Shown here: positions 47,751-58,558 of the stretch, one piece after another | Layout of the letters: each line of letters opens with the position of its first letter | Position numbering within the stretch: position 1 is the stretch's first letter | NCBI GenBank assembly: GCA_029204225.1 | Contig: CM055106.1 | Coordinates: 18,236,149 to 18,300,148 of the forward strand | From: Diphasiastrum complanatum | Taxonomy: Eukaryota; Streptophyta; Lycopodiopsida; Lycopodiales; Lycopodiaceae | Direction: 5' to 3' | Length of the DNA: 64,000 nt | Position numbers and translations under genes: made by a program | The notes under the pieces: model-generated | What the model was told of the DNA's origin: nothing | The model's database searches: none | What the model saw: the letters and a program-made list of their open reading frames with translations, nothing else

Positions 47751-48900
47751 ATACACCCCTTTGTGGATTTACACCTAGTAAAGAGATTGCGATAAAAAAT
47801 GTGTCGATATACAACCTACGGATGAAGATGTTGCAGCCAGTGCTCTCATCTACTCTCATTGAATACAAAACATGCTGATGTGGAGAATGAAGATGAAGGT
47901 ATCGTGCTTGCATTCGGTGCACTCTTGTACACACATGTTCAACAAGTTACTAAAAAAAGATAGGATCACCCCGAAAGATCTATACAACAAATACTTGTTC
48001 CTTTAAAAAAAATTATATAACAATGATTGCAATTGGTTAACATTGATAGGATAATTTATGCATGGAGATCAATAGCTTAAAAATGTTCTCTGAAGAAACA
48101 TGAACACATTGTTGACACACTACATCACACATAAAGGAATACCTTTTCAAAATCAATAGTGTGTGAGGCTGGCACATATGTATATTTGTAGCTAACAAAT
48201 GACTTGCAAAGATAACTCCAAATAGTTAAATAATCTGAAACTTTGACCTTCACTAATGACTTTGTTACTCTTTCACAAACTAGTTCCTGACTTTGTGTTT
48301 CCTTCATAGTAGGTTGATGCCAATGAATGACTTGTTCATTGTTTTTTTGATATAAATAATATGTCACTATAAGGTCTTGTATGTATCACAAAAATTTCAA
48401 TTAGCTTTCAATGGTTTGTATTTCTAGACATGCATAGATTTCACTTTTGTGTCTTCATATCTCCTATCTCAAAAGGGGCGTATCTCCATAACAAAAAGTA
48501 AAAAGAACTAGGAAAATAATTATTTCAAATTTGACTTTGTTTATGAGAAATTGTAGCATTAGCATGCTATTGGGGCTCAAGAAAAAGTCAAACAGTAGGG
48601 CATAAATTGATAATGATTATTGTAGAAAGATTCTAGATCAGGTTCATAGATGATTCTTTAGAACACTCCAAACTAGAAAAGACAATGGAGTTTTTCATTA
48701 TAGGTCATGTACAACATTGTAGTATTCATCCAAACAATTGAGAGAAGAAGAGAAAAAATATTAGGTCATAGTATAATTGATTACAAGAGAATTGTGGCAT
48801 AACCCTTCATATGATCATATATTATAATCAGCTCTAAAGGTTTCAAACAAAAGTTGTGGATCTTTAAACTCGATCCAAATTTTACTAACTTATATGGTGT
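47751..48900. other. No recognisable feature
   Basis: AT-rich intergenic sequence. Confidence 0.4.
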
Positions 48901-49518
48901 TTTTGGTGTTTATTTATGTCTTACAGATCATGGATCTTCTCTAATGTAAGCTTGATATTCTACAAGAACGATGAAAAATGTATCATTAGTGAAATCTCAA
49001 CCCTAAAAGGCCCTATAACACAAATGTTTTTGTTTTTTCTTTTTGTCCATTTTTGCATGCACATGGACCAATACAAATCTTACAAAAGGACCTCAAATTA
49101 ATAGACACAAGATGCCATAATGTGAACATAGACTCTAGTTGCCCATCTGGGCAAGCTTAAAAAGCATGTTGTTGGCTTGTAAAATTTCCAATAATCAAAA
49201 TGGTTGTTTAGGCACTGACTCTTGTATTGTGAGCATAAACTTGGGCAGCATTGAGTAGTACTTATAGTTAAAATAACAATGATCGACTTATACAGTGCTT
49301 TCTTATTTCGACGGCACTACGTGTGCTTAGTTCTAGAATTATCGGGCCGTCTTTCTTTTACGAGCCCTTTGAGTGCTTCTAAGCAACTTTATCTTTGTAC
49401 TTGCAGTTTAGTTGAATATACAGTTTTTGGTGAGCTATTCTGTTGTCTTGTCTTGTTGCACTTGATGTTGTGCTGAGGTGATTGATCCGGTCGGGTGTTT
49501 TCACTGTGTTTCTTAATT
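48901..49518 (+). mobile_element. Probable 5' LTR of a copia element
   Basis: Inferred from the primer site that follows; the left end is undefined. Confidence 0.35.
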
Positions 49519-49531
49519 TGATATCAGAGCC
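49519..49531 (+). promoter_or_regulatory. Copia primer-binding site
   Basis: TGATATCAGAGCC, one change from TGGTATCAGAGCC. Confidence 0.65.
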
Positions 49532-50789
49532 CTTGGTGGCTTGAATCACCGGACAAGAACAGAGAGCTGCAAATTCACGTTGGTTTGTTGGCTAGGAAGC
49601 ACAAAACTGAGTCTGTGGAGATTCGTGGGATAGCTCAAAACTGTAAGAAGATTCGGAGGCTGGGGATTGTCAGCTGAAACAAGAAACTAAACGGAAGCAT
49701 AGAACTCCGTAGAAAGGCTGCTTACTGTGGATTCAATTTGAAGCCAATTGAAGATCTGTTTGAAGCAGGTGATGGCTGGCTGTAGGGTGACCTGAGTGCA
49801 GTAGAAGGCTACAAAAAGTGGCTCAGAGAAAACTTGAGCATAGCTCAAGAAGTCTTTCTTCTTCCTCATGACTAGGGTTTACAGCCATAAAATTGTGGAT
49901 CTTTGGTTGTATAAGATCATTTCTGGCACTATAAGTGCATGATGGAGGGCGCCCCAGTGCTGGGAAGATAATTCCAGAAGGCCGCTGACTGCCATGGAGA
50001 GTTGGAGGAGAGCTTGAAGGGTTAGTCATGGGTTTTTTTTTCCAAAACCCTTCATAATCACCATAGTTGTGGAGAGAGGAGATGGCCGTGGAGAGAGGAG
50101 ATGGCCGAGAGAGGCCGTAGACAGACCTCGCGTGCCCTCACCCATTCTGGCATCTAGTGTATATAGGTGCTTAGTGCTTTGAAGTGAAGCTCTAAATGCA
50201 CGACCTCCTTGTGGATCGTTGGATTGAAGACAATGGTCAAGATGGAGTTCTCAAGAAGGAACGTGGACCACAGGATGGAGGATCATCGGTAGATGGGCTT
50301 TGAAAGGGTCCTGAAAAATTGAAAGACAAAATAGGCCTTCTTTTCATTAAAAATTTTCAAACTGAAAAAATTGTTGGGTCCCAAGTTTTGTGAAAGGTGA
50401 AGTTTCCTCACACTGAAGAAACAGTTCAAAAACCCAAATTGCCCTTATTTTCACCTCCTTTAGTCTATTTTGGCCAAACGAAAGGCTATAGCCTCCAAAC
50501 GAAGGGCACCCTGACTGTACCCGCAAGTACGGTACACCAAAACAGAGTGATTGCCGTGGAGAAAGTGTTTGGAACATGCCAAAAGTGATTTCACCATTCC
50601 ATTGGACAGGTAGTTGGGGGTTGGTGACGAGAAGCATTTCGGAAAGCGACGCCAGTTTGGCATTCAATTTGGCGAAAGAGCGGTGGGTGGCCTGGTAAGC
50701 CAAAAATTGCAGGTCATTATTTGTGATTTCTGACATCACAGTTGGCTTCGGCATACACTTTATAGCCTACAGGTGGGGTTTCAAGTAGT
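49532..50789 (+). other. Leader of the copia element
   Basis: Untranslated region between primer site and gag, with no coding signal on the plus strand. Confidence 0.45.
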
Positions 50790-51992
50790 TTGGAGATGGC
50801 AGACATCAATAAGGCAATTTTGGGCGATGCAAGCAAACTTGATGGGGCTTCTAACTACAACATCTGGAAATTCAAAATGAAGAGCATTTTTATGGAGAAA
50901 GAGTTATGGGAGATTGTGGTTAGTATTGAAGTCCGGCCAAATACCACTCTAGGTGACATGAGGGCCTTTGATAAAAAGGCGCAGAGAGCATTGTCCTTAA
51001 TCAATCTTTCAGTGAAAGACCATGTAATCACTCATATAAGTGATGTCACGATGGCTAGGGGAGCTTGGAAAGCTCTTAGAATGCAATTTCAAACTTGCAA
51101 TCCAGCTTGGGCCATGTTCTTGAAGTCGAGATTGAACGCAGTAAGGATGGAAGAAAGTGAATCAGTGGAATCTTTCTTCACCAGGATAAAGGAGCTAAGA
51201 GATCAACTTGTGGCGATCGGAGAACCAATCAGGGATGTTGAATTGGTACAAACCACAATGAGCGGTGTCTCAGAAGGGTTACAGATGTTTGTGAGCGGCA
51301 TTGCTTCGAGGGAGAGATTGTCTACTTTTGAAGACTTCCACGGAATCATGTTGTAGGAAGAGCAGCGTCGCGAAGTGGTGAAGTCAAGGCAAACCCCACA
51401 GGAGGATCAAGCCTTGCTTGCTAAAGGCAAGTAGAAAGGATGGAAAAGGATTCCCAAAAAATCCAAGGATGATGACGACGAGGGAGAGTCGTCATCAAAA
51501 GGGAAAAAGAAGAAGAAAGGCAAATGTTACTATTGCCACAAACCGGGTTATTGGGCATGCGAGTGTTACAAGAAGAAAGCGGACATTAATGCGGGAAAAG
51601 TGACTCAACAAGGCAACATTGCCGAAGATGATGAAGAAGATGACGAGACAAGTGTCTTCTCATCGACATAGGCATCCTAGGTTGATGATGGTGCTAGATG
51701 GTTCATAGATTCAGGCGCCACAAGACATATGACCGGGAAACGTGATTGGTTTGAGAAATTCTCACCAATCCATGATGGGGATAAGGTCACTCAAGCCAAT
51801 GGGGAGGAATGCCAAATACAGGGTGTGGGCAATGTACCTGTGCAGTTTCCTGATGGTAAAATCAAGAACATTCTTAATGTGCTTTATGTTCCTAGACACA
51901 AAAAGAGTTTGCTTTCTGTTGGTGTAATGGCAAATCAACATCTAACCATCTCTCTCAAACCATATATAAACAAGACGAACACTAGAGAATAG
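50790..51992 (+). pseudogene. Ty1/copia gag and protease, cut after protease
   Basis: One frame, interrupted by several TAG codons. Gag (UBN2 type) begins MADINKAILGDASKLDGASN and includes YNIWKFKMKSIF, AWKALRMQFQ and FFTRIKELRDQL. A zinc knuckle follows, CYYCHKPGYWACEC, in which the usual His is Tyr. The retropepsin segment is WFIDSGATRHMTG, followed by ILNVLYVPRHKKSLLSVGVM. Coding homology stops near 51950, before integrase. A defective element in divergent orientation to SAL1. Confidence 0.9.
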
Positions 51993-51999
51993 GTTGAAC

Positions 52000-52536
52000 G
52001 TCAAATTGGTAGAACATCAATGTGAGCTGGCATAGAACCACCAACCGATGTCCAAGAGTCCGCTAGTAAGCGAGACTGTCTAATATAGTTTGTGAGAGAC
52101 ATAGTATCTCTTGCGCCGATGCGCTGGGTGGGTAATTTGTCACACATCGCTCTAGAAAAAATCATTGATAATACAGTGTCTGTTATGCACATGCTTTTCT
52201 TATCTTGAATGATATCTAATGTTTTGATGTCTGATCGTTGTTAGTACATGTTCAGCTGTTTATTCTTATTTTGCACTCTGACTTAATCTTGTTAAATGCT
52301 TAAATAAATTAATAACATAGGTCAACAGTGTTTGTCTACACTTTGGAAGACTGTAGAACTGATCTAGCAACAGTAGGCACCAGTCGGAATCGAATTCTAT
52401 CCGAGTTCATCAAAGAGAAGAGAGTGTGAACACGAATCTCTTTCGGTTTCGTTTTGTGCACCAATTTATCAGGAGTGATATCAGAGCTACTCATGAGATG
52501 AAGTCGATCCGATTCATTTCATGCAATTCTCAACAG
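52000..52536 (+). mobile_element. Probable LTR of a second copia element
   Basis: Ends at a primer site (TGGTATCAGAGCT, 52537-52549). A second primer-like word, TGATATCAGAGCT, lies 61 bp earlier (52476-52488). The 5' boundary is not visible. Confidence 0.4.
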
Positions 52537-52689
52537 TGGTATCAGAGCTTATAACGGCCTCAAAGCCTATTGGAGCTTATTACAGCAAAAATCCAATCAT
52601 AGCCTATCAGATCTCTGAAGGTTATCAGATCCAAGAGATCATACATTCAGAACAAGGAGCCATAAACAAGCTGAAACGTAGTTCACAAC

Positions 52690-53160
52690 GATGGCGTTTA
52701 TAAGCAGCATATAGTCGAAGATCAGCAGCATCTTCAACTCATTCGAGTCTAACTTCCTAGCATAGAAGGTTAAGACCTTTCTCATCTTGAAAGGAGAAAA
52801 CTTATGGCCCTAGGTGGATGGCACCAAAGAGATGCCTACAACCACCGACAGAGAGCTACGAGAGTGGAGAGAAAGGAACGACAAGGCAGTGGCCATCTTA
52901 TCCTCCTTCATCGAAGATAGCCTAACGTGATCTCGTGACATTGTCTAACACAAGAGAGATGTGGGATACATTATTGACCAAATTCCAGACAAATGTGGAA
53001 GAATCCGAAAGCTCCAAAATGGGCGAATGTTAGTTGATGCCATGCCCAGAGGTGTTGATGCAGAACCTCTCCACTCAAAAGGGCTTCCAGTAGAGATGAA
53101 GTTGAGAGATGAGTCTGAGAGCACAAGAATCATTAGTGCTAGGCTAAAAATGTGTATTCT
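52690..53160 (+). pseudogene. Degenerate copia gag fragment
   Basis: Reads KVKTFLILKGENLWP, REWRERNDKAVAILSSFIED and TREMWDTLLTKFQTN, typical of the copia gag helical region, across two frames with stops. It ends near the LTR-like sequence at 53160. Confidence 0.65.
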
Positions 53161-53816
53161 GTGAGCCCCATAGTAGTTCCAAAAAGATGGAGAACCATGT
53201 GGGAGCTAGTAACTTAGACTCTCTCAACTTAAGTTATGATTTTTAGTAAAGAGGCCTCCTATTATCAAGTAAGAGGTGGAATCCAAAGTATTGTAAAATT
53301 GGATTCACCAGCTCGTGGGTATACATAGAGGCCTCCTCCACGAGTTTCCAAGATGTTGCCTTGTGCTTGATTCCCTGAGGAGTTCTTGTTACAATTGTTG
53401 AGTGCTTTTTGTAGTAAGCACTTTGTAGGATTGCAGATATTAGTGTTTTAGTTTTGTTGATTCTGGTGTCTTCAATAGGTGTAGTTTCAATTCCATTCTC
53501 TGTTCTTACTTAGATTGGTGTAGCAATAAGCTACAGTTTGTAAGAACTCAAGAAACATTTAAAATAGACTGTAGAACGTAGGTATCTGAATTCTGATAGA
53601 TCCAGATCGAAGTTGAGCATCCATTATCAGTAGGATCAAGATCAGGTCATAGATGTACTAATTCACAGGTGGGTACATCACCATTGCATTACCATTATAC
53701 TACAAATAATAGAAGTTAGAAGTAGGCAGACCATGTCGATTGATAGATGGCTGGAATCTATCAATCAGAGAATAAGCGCTAGTAGTCAGGGGAACTGAAG
53801 AGAATTTTAGCAAACA
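53160..53816 (+). mobile_element. Probable Ty3/gypsy LTR
   Basis: The start (GTGAGCCCC, then AAAGATGGAGAACCATGTGG and GAGCTAGTA) resembles the segment at 60836 onward. The end CAAACA is followed by TGGTGCCGCTGCT (53818-53830), similar to the primer site of Athila/Tat-type gypsy elements. The two LTR-like segments are alike only in their first 100 or so bases. Confidence 0.45.
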
Positions 53817-54240
53817 TTGGTGCCGCTGCTCCTGATAATCTTCTTCCATCTAATTAAGATTTTGTTTTACCAGTTTATCTTTCGATTCTAGTAGTTTCTG
53901 TTTGCCTACATTCGTTTTTGCATTCACTGATTTTCTACCAGCATGCATTGCCTCTAAAACCATCATTAGATCCATACCCAATCACACACGGTTATAGCAA
54001 CCCACCGCCCCATCGCTCTCCCCTATCTTGCATTTTTTTCAGGGGAGGAGACCGCTTGTACCTGTCGCTTTTAAAACTTTAAAGAAATTACATCCGACGT
54101 GCATTCGATGACAAACAAAAAATTGTGTCCGATGTCCGACGACCTCTAAAAACATTTTCGTCCAAAGTGCATCTGACGACTTCAAGCACAACCCACTTTT
54201 CCCATCAACAAGCATAGATTCAATCCCAAGGAGTGCAAAC
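53817..54240 (+). other. Unassigned, after the gypsy-type primer site
   Basis: Possible leader of a gypsy element; no coding signal. Confidence 0.35.
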
Positions 54241-54790
54241 AAAAGCTCCATCAACCCAATCAAGCCTCCAACAATCAATCAACTAATTGGAGGGAAAAAC
54301 ACAACTCTCAAACCAAACCACAAGCACCCAACCTATTCATTGCTATCAACTACAAGTGAGTCTACTCTCAATTCACTAACAAGCATTCAACCCCAAACAT
54401 CCATCACTCCACAAGCAACTATGCAAGACAATACTTGTACCAATGCATAAGCATACTACAAGGCAAAAACAACATTTAACCATCCATCAAACCAAACCTA
54501 CAAGGAATCAAACCTACTCATCAACAAAGATCTCTCAAGCAAGCACCCATCTTCCAAAAACTTTCAACTCTAAAAAACTCTCAACCAACATCACATCAAA
54601 ACTATCACAACAAACTCATCAAACTCTCCCCGCTCAACTTAGCAACCATCAATATCATCTCATTATCCAACTATCACATCATCATCCAACTATCAAATTA
54701 TCAAATCACAAAAGCACTAACTCACAAATACACTAACATCTAAAAGCACTTACTCACAAATACACTTACACCAAACAAAAACTCACAAAA
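54241..54790. repeat. A/C-rich, G-poor low-complexity tract
   Basis: Plus strand strongly biased to A and C (words such as CAAACC, ACTATCAC, AACTCACAAAT). It gives a 97-codon Thr/His/Gln/Asn frame that I do not regard as a gene. Confidence 0.8.
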
Positions 54791-55739
54791 TACAAGGAGT
54801 TGGCTCCTTCTTATAGGAAAATCCAATGCATCCCCTTCACAATGCCATCTTGCCATTCTTCATGTCCTTCAGGCCCTTTTTGCCATTTGTCCTCAACCCC
54901 TTTGATAGTACACCTAGTGGCCTCCATAAGAGAGTGGGGGCGAGGTGCATTCAAGGCCCTCTTCCAAAACTAGCCAAGATGCCATTTTTGTCAAAGGCTA
55001 GAGAGGCCATTTAACTTTCTCCTTTTGTACACCCTAGAAGCCCAAAATGTCAATGGCTAGTGGGTGTACCTCCCAATTTTTATAGCCTCCAAGGTGTTTT
55101 GGCATTTAATATCCAAATTTTGGGTGAGGCCCTTTTTCAACCCCTATTATTTTGTAGGCAGCTCTCATTTTTCTTTGGCTACCTTCGTTTTTGGCTTTTC
55201 TTTGTTTTTTCAAGGGTCGTGCACCTTCTGCTCGTTTGTCTGGGTTTTTGGCTTGTTGGATAACCCCTTGGCCCACACATTTCGTTAATTGTCTGTAAAT
55301 TGCCCAAACTTTGTCGTTAGGGTTTTTGTGACTCCTTGACACTGAATCCATATTTCCCGATCCTGTTTTTACCCGAAACTTTTCTTTCTCAATTTTTTCT
55401 TCTGTGGTTGACTTTTTCGGCATTCATGACTAGGGCTCCCACGACAACATGGTTTCTTTGAAAAATACACTGAGTGATCATATATTAGTAAAAAAAAACT
55501 CAGTACATGGTGCGATTTTAGCATGATCATACCGGCTATTTTTTTTACAGCTGGCCATTTTTTTGAAAAGCTGTAAAATATTTACCGGCCATTTTTAAGG
55601 CCGCAAAATTTGCTCTAGCCTCATTTAGGACGGGCTGGAACCCAATTCTAAGGCAAATTTGTGTGCCGATTTTTCTCTAATAACCGGGTTTTACATGACG
55701 GTTTTTTCAATTATTGCAAACTTAAACTTCAATATTAGC
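54791..55739. other. Unassigned
   Basis: No recognised coding sequence. Three GCCATTTTT / GGCCGCAAAA-type words near 55550-55610 suggest decayed repeats. Confidence 0.35.
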
Positions 55740-56060
55740 CCAATTTTCCATGTGGAAATATCGGCTAACAAAACCCGATTGATGGCAGTTCATGCCTTAG
55801 CAGCAGGGAAAGCCCACCGCAAGGCATGGCACGATCGCCGATTGCACAAAAAAGATTTGAAAGCAGGAGATCTTGCATTAATGTACAAAACCAAGCTGAT
55901 CAAGGGCAAGTGGAAGTTTACCGGGGAAGGCCCATATAAAGTGAAGGAAATCTTGAACTATGGTGCAGTAATTCTTGAGCACTTGGATGGAAAACGATTT
56001 GATACTCCGGTGAATGGCAGCTGTTTACGCAAGTTTTGGCAGTCTGCTCTGCTAATTTAG
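55740..56060 (+). pseudogene. Ty3/gypsy integrase C-terminal fragment
   Basis: Continuous frame with HRKAWHDRRLHKKDLKAGDL, KGKWKFTGEGPYKVKEI and GAVILEHLDGKRF, the post-core GPY/F region of gypsy integrases (GPYKVKEI). It ends at a stop after LRKFWQSALLI. No chromodomain follows. The catalytic core is missing. Confidence 0.8.
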
Positions 56061-56730
56061 CAAGTCTGATCTCAATGGTTTTTTAATTTTATTTGTTTTT
56101 CAATACTTAATTTGCTGAGTTTTTTTTTGGAAAAAGACAGTTAAAAAAAAAATTATTAAATTGAGAAAAGACTGATGAGCAAAAGTCAGAAAGTCATCAG
56201 CATAGGAAAAGGAAGCACAATAATTTTTTGATGAAAAAAGACTTAGAAAATCACTGTTTTGGTCAGATTTAGTCTATTCAGTACCAAAAACCTTCGTTGA
56301 GCTTTCGGACTGTACATCCACTCTAGATTTATCTAATTTGAGGTGGGCGAAGGTTCTTGTCTAGAAAAACCCCAGTTTTTGAGTCTGACAAAAGATCAGT
56401 GATATGCCATTTTGGGAACCTTCGTCGAGCATCTTAACCTCATTATTAACCTTCGTCGACCTATTAGATGATCTTAAAATGTCAAAATTAGGTTACCCAT
56501 AGGTTCAGGTCTTAGAAAAATACATTTATGACAGGACCTGGGTGAATGACCCTCCTGGGCGAAGGTTCATCCTTTACTTGGCCTGGAAAACGTTCACCTG
56601 ATAGGTTCAGATCCCCAAAAACCTTCGCAGAGATTTTTATACCCTATTATCACAGTACTGTACATGCCTGCAAATTTTTATTAGCCAAACTAGTATTCAG
56701 TGTAATGGACCCACCAAATTCACCTATAAG
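56061..56730 (+). other. Spacer with recurring ACCTTCG motifs
   Basis: Lies between integrase end and gag. ACCTTCG or its complement CGAAGGT appears about seven times in 350 bp (56290-56640), often as ACCTTCGTYGAGC. Possibly part of an LTR or leader. Confidence 0.5.
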
Positions 56731-56865
56731 TTGACTAAATTCGATTCATTCCTCACTTGTGCTAGCGAAGCTCTTGCAAATTTTTACCGCGACCAAAGCC
56801 TTCCAAAATCTTTGCATTGCTTTCTGAGACACTTTTACGCATTTTATATTTCCTTTCTGATCATC

Positions 56866-57780
56866 ATGTCTTCTACTGATACTTCCCAGTCTCCGCGCTC
56901 TACTATCCATCGTGATGTCCCATCTGCGACGGACATCATGGTCCTTCCTAGCACAAGCATGGTCACTCAGTGGATGACCCTTGCGGAGCCTCTGCTCACT
57001 GCAATGGGTATTCATGAGAGAGCTTTTTCTGGTCACATCAATATGAAATTTATCAATCTTGTCTTCAGTACATGGAAGGAAGAGAAATCTAAATTTTATA
57101 TCACTTTCCAGGGAGCCACACACAAGGTGCGCGTCACTGAGGCTACCCTTGCAACTATAGGTATCGCATCCGGCACGTAGGCCTCACCCAATCACAAGCA
57201 CGCCAAACAAGCCATCAAGCCATATATTGACCTCACCAACGATCTACACTAGACCAATGACAACTACCTTATGAAAGAAACATTCCATGCCAGAACCAAC
57301 CTTAATGGAGTCTCTGCTACCCACAATGCTCATCATGAGAGACGTACACCCAAACTAGATCTACCAAAGTTTGACGGTAGTTCGGACCCTCAAAGATTTT
57401 TGCAAATCTTTGAGAATGCATGTGATGTATATGGTGAGAAATCACCCGATGCCATGATTCAACTCTTCTTGATGACCATGATCGATCGGGCACGAGAATG
57501 ATTTTTTAACCTTGATCATGAAGATAAACGTGATTGGTCACTCTTGAAGGAGGCCTTTATCAAACGCTTCAAGCCATTTTGCTTGATAGAAAGCCCTTTT
57601 GTCAAGCTAAGTAATATCAAAATGACAAAAGATGAACAAGTACGAGACTATATTGAGCATTTCAAACGTCTCAAAAGTCAAGTACAAGAACAGCCCTCTG
57701 AACAGATGCTCATCATCTGGTTCTTAGTCGGCCTTCCAAGATGGATTAGACACGAGCTTAATCCAATGATGAATATATGA
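56866..57780 (+). pseudogene. Gypsy-type gag: N-terminal domain and retrotrans_gag domain
   Basis: ATG 56866 opens MSSTDTSQSPRST. An N-terminal domain follows (FSGHINMKFINLVFSTWKEE to VTEATLATIGIA), then stops, then KPYIDLTNDLH. A second part has LDLPKFDGSSDPQRFLQIFE, WSLLKEAFIKRFKPF, KDEQVRDYIEHFKRLKSQV and LIIWFLVGLP, a clear retrotransposon gag domain. The N-terminal domain recurs on the minus strand at 62015-62347. At least three stops break the frame. Confidence 0.8.
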
Positions 57781-57925
57781 GCCTAAAGTTAGCTATGTCT
57801 GATGCCATCAAGGAAGAAGACGAAGGATCAGATGTCGACGAATTCAGGGAAAGGCGAGCACCACGTGCTCCTGTCCATGAGTCAAAGTCGATCAAGGACA
57901 CCTGAGTTCAGCTTGGAAATCCCAG

Positions 57926-58558
57926 TTGGAGTTGCTTAATAAGCAACATCAACTACAGATGGCGAAACTCACCAATGAGTTTCAAGCTACCCTGAAGTAT
58001 ATCCAAAGCAGTATGCCTGGTCAGTCAAACCCTGCACAGGTACCTTATAGACAACAAACAATATGGTGCCCACACTATCGGGCTACGCATTTGGTTGATG
58101 CTTGTCCTTCATATCGACCTATCCAAGCACATACAGTTCAACAATATGAAGAACACCCATCCCAATCTGGAAATGCCTTGTCTTATCTTGACTATCCATC
58201 AAAAAGTCCAGACCCACTAGCCATACAAGATGGCTATGCAGTTATACAAGGGCCACTGCACACCAGATGCTTCATCTATGGTGAAACTAGCCACTTCATG
58301 GTTGATTGTCCAGTTAAGACCCAGTACCATGCTGAGTGTCCCGATTGTATCCGAAAACACAGTTTCAAAGACTGTCCAAAACAACCAACTAAGATCCACC
58401 TGCCCGTCACGTCAGTTATGAATCACAATAGGATCTTCAAACAACGACACGAGCACCATAGCAACCAACAGTTAAACCTACTGCTCAATCGAGAAGTTTC
58501 TTGTAGGCTTCTACATCACCATCCAATACACCAGTTCCATAATGCAAAAAGACACTAA
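57926..58558 (+). pseudogene. Gag C-terminal part with three zinc-knuckle-like motifs
   Basis: After a coiled stretch (ELLNKQHQLQMAKLTNEFQA) come CPHYRATHLVDAC, CFIYGETSHFMVDC and CPDCIRKHSFKDC. The second is a CCHC knuckle with its second Cys changed to Tyr; the first also has Tyr there and one residue fewer before His; the third keeps both Cys with a three-residue spacing. Probably the nucleocapsid of the gag before it. Confidence 0.7.

Noticed and set aside
54443-54736. 97-codon Thr/His/Gln-rich frame
   Set aside because: Explained by the A/C-rich low-complexity tract.
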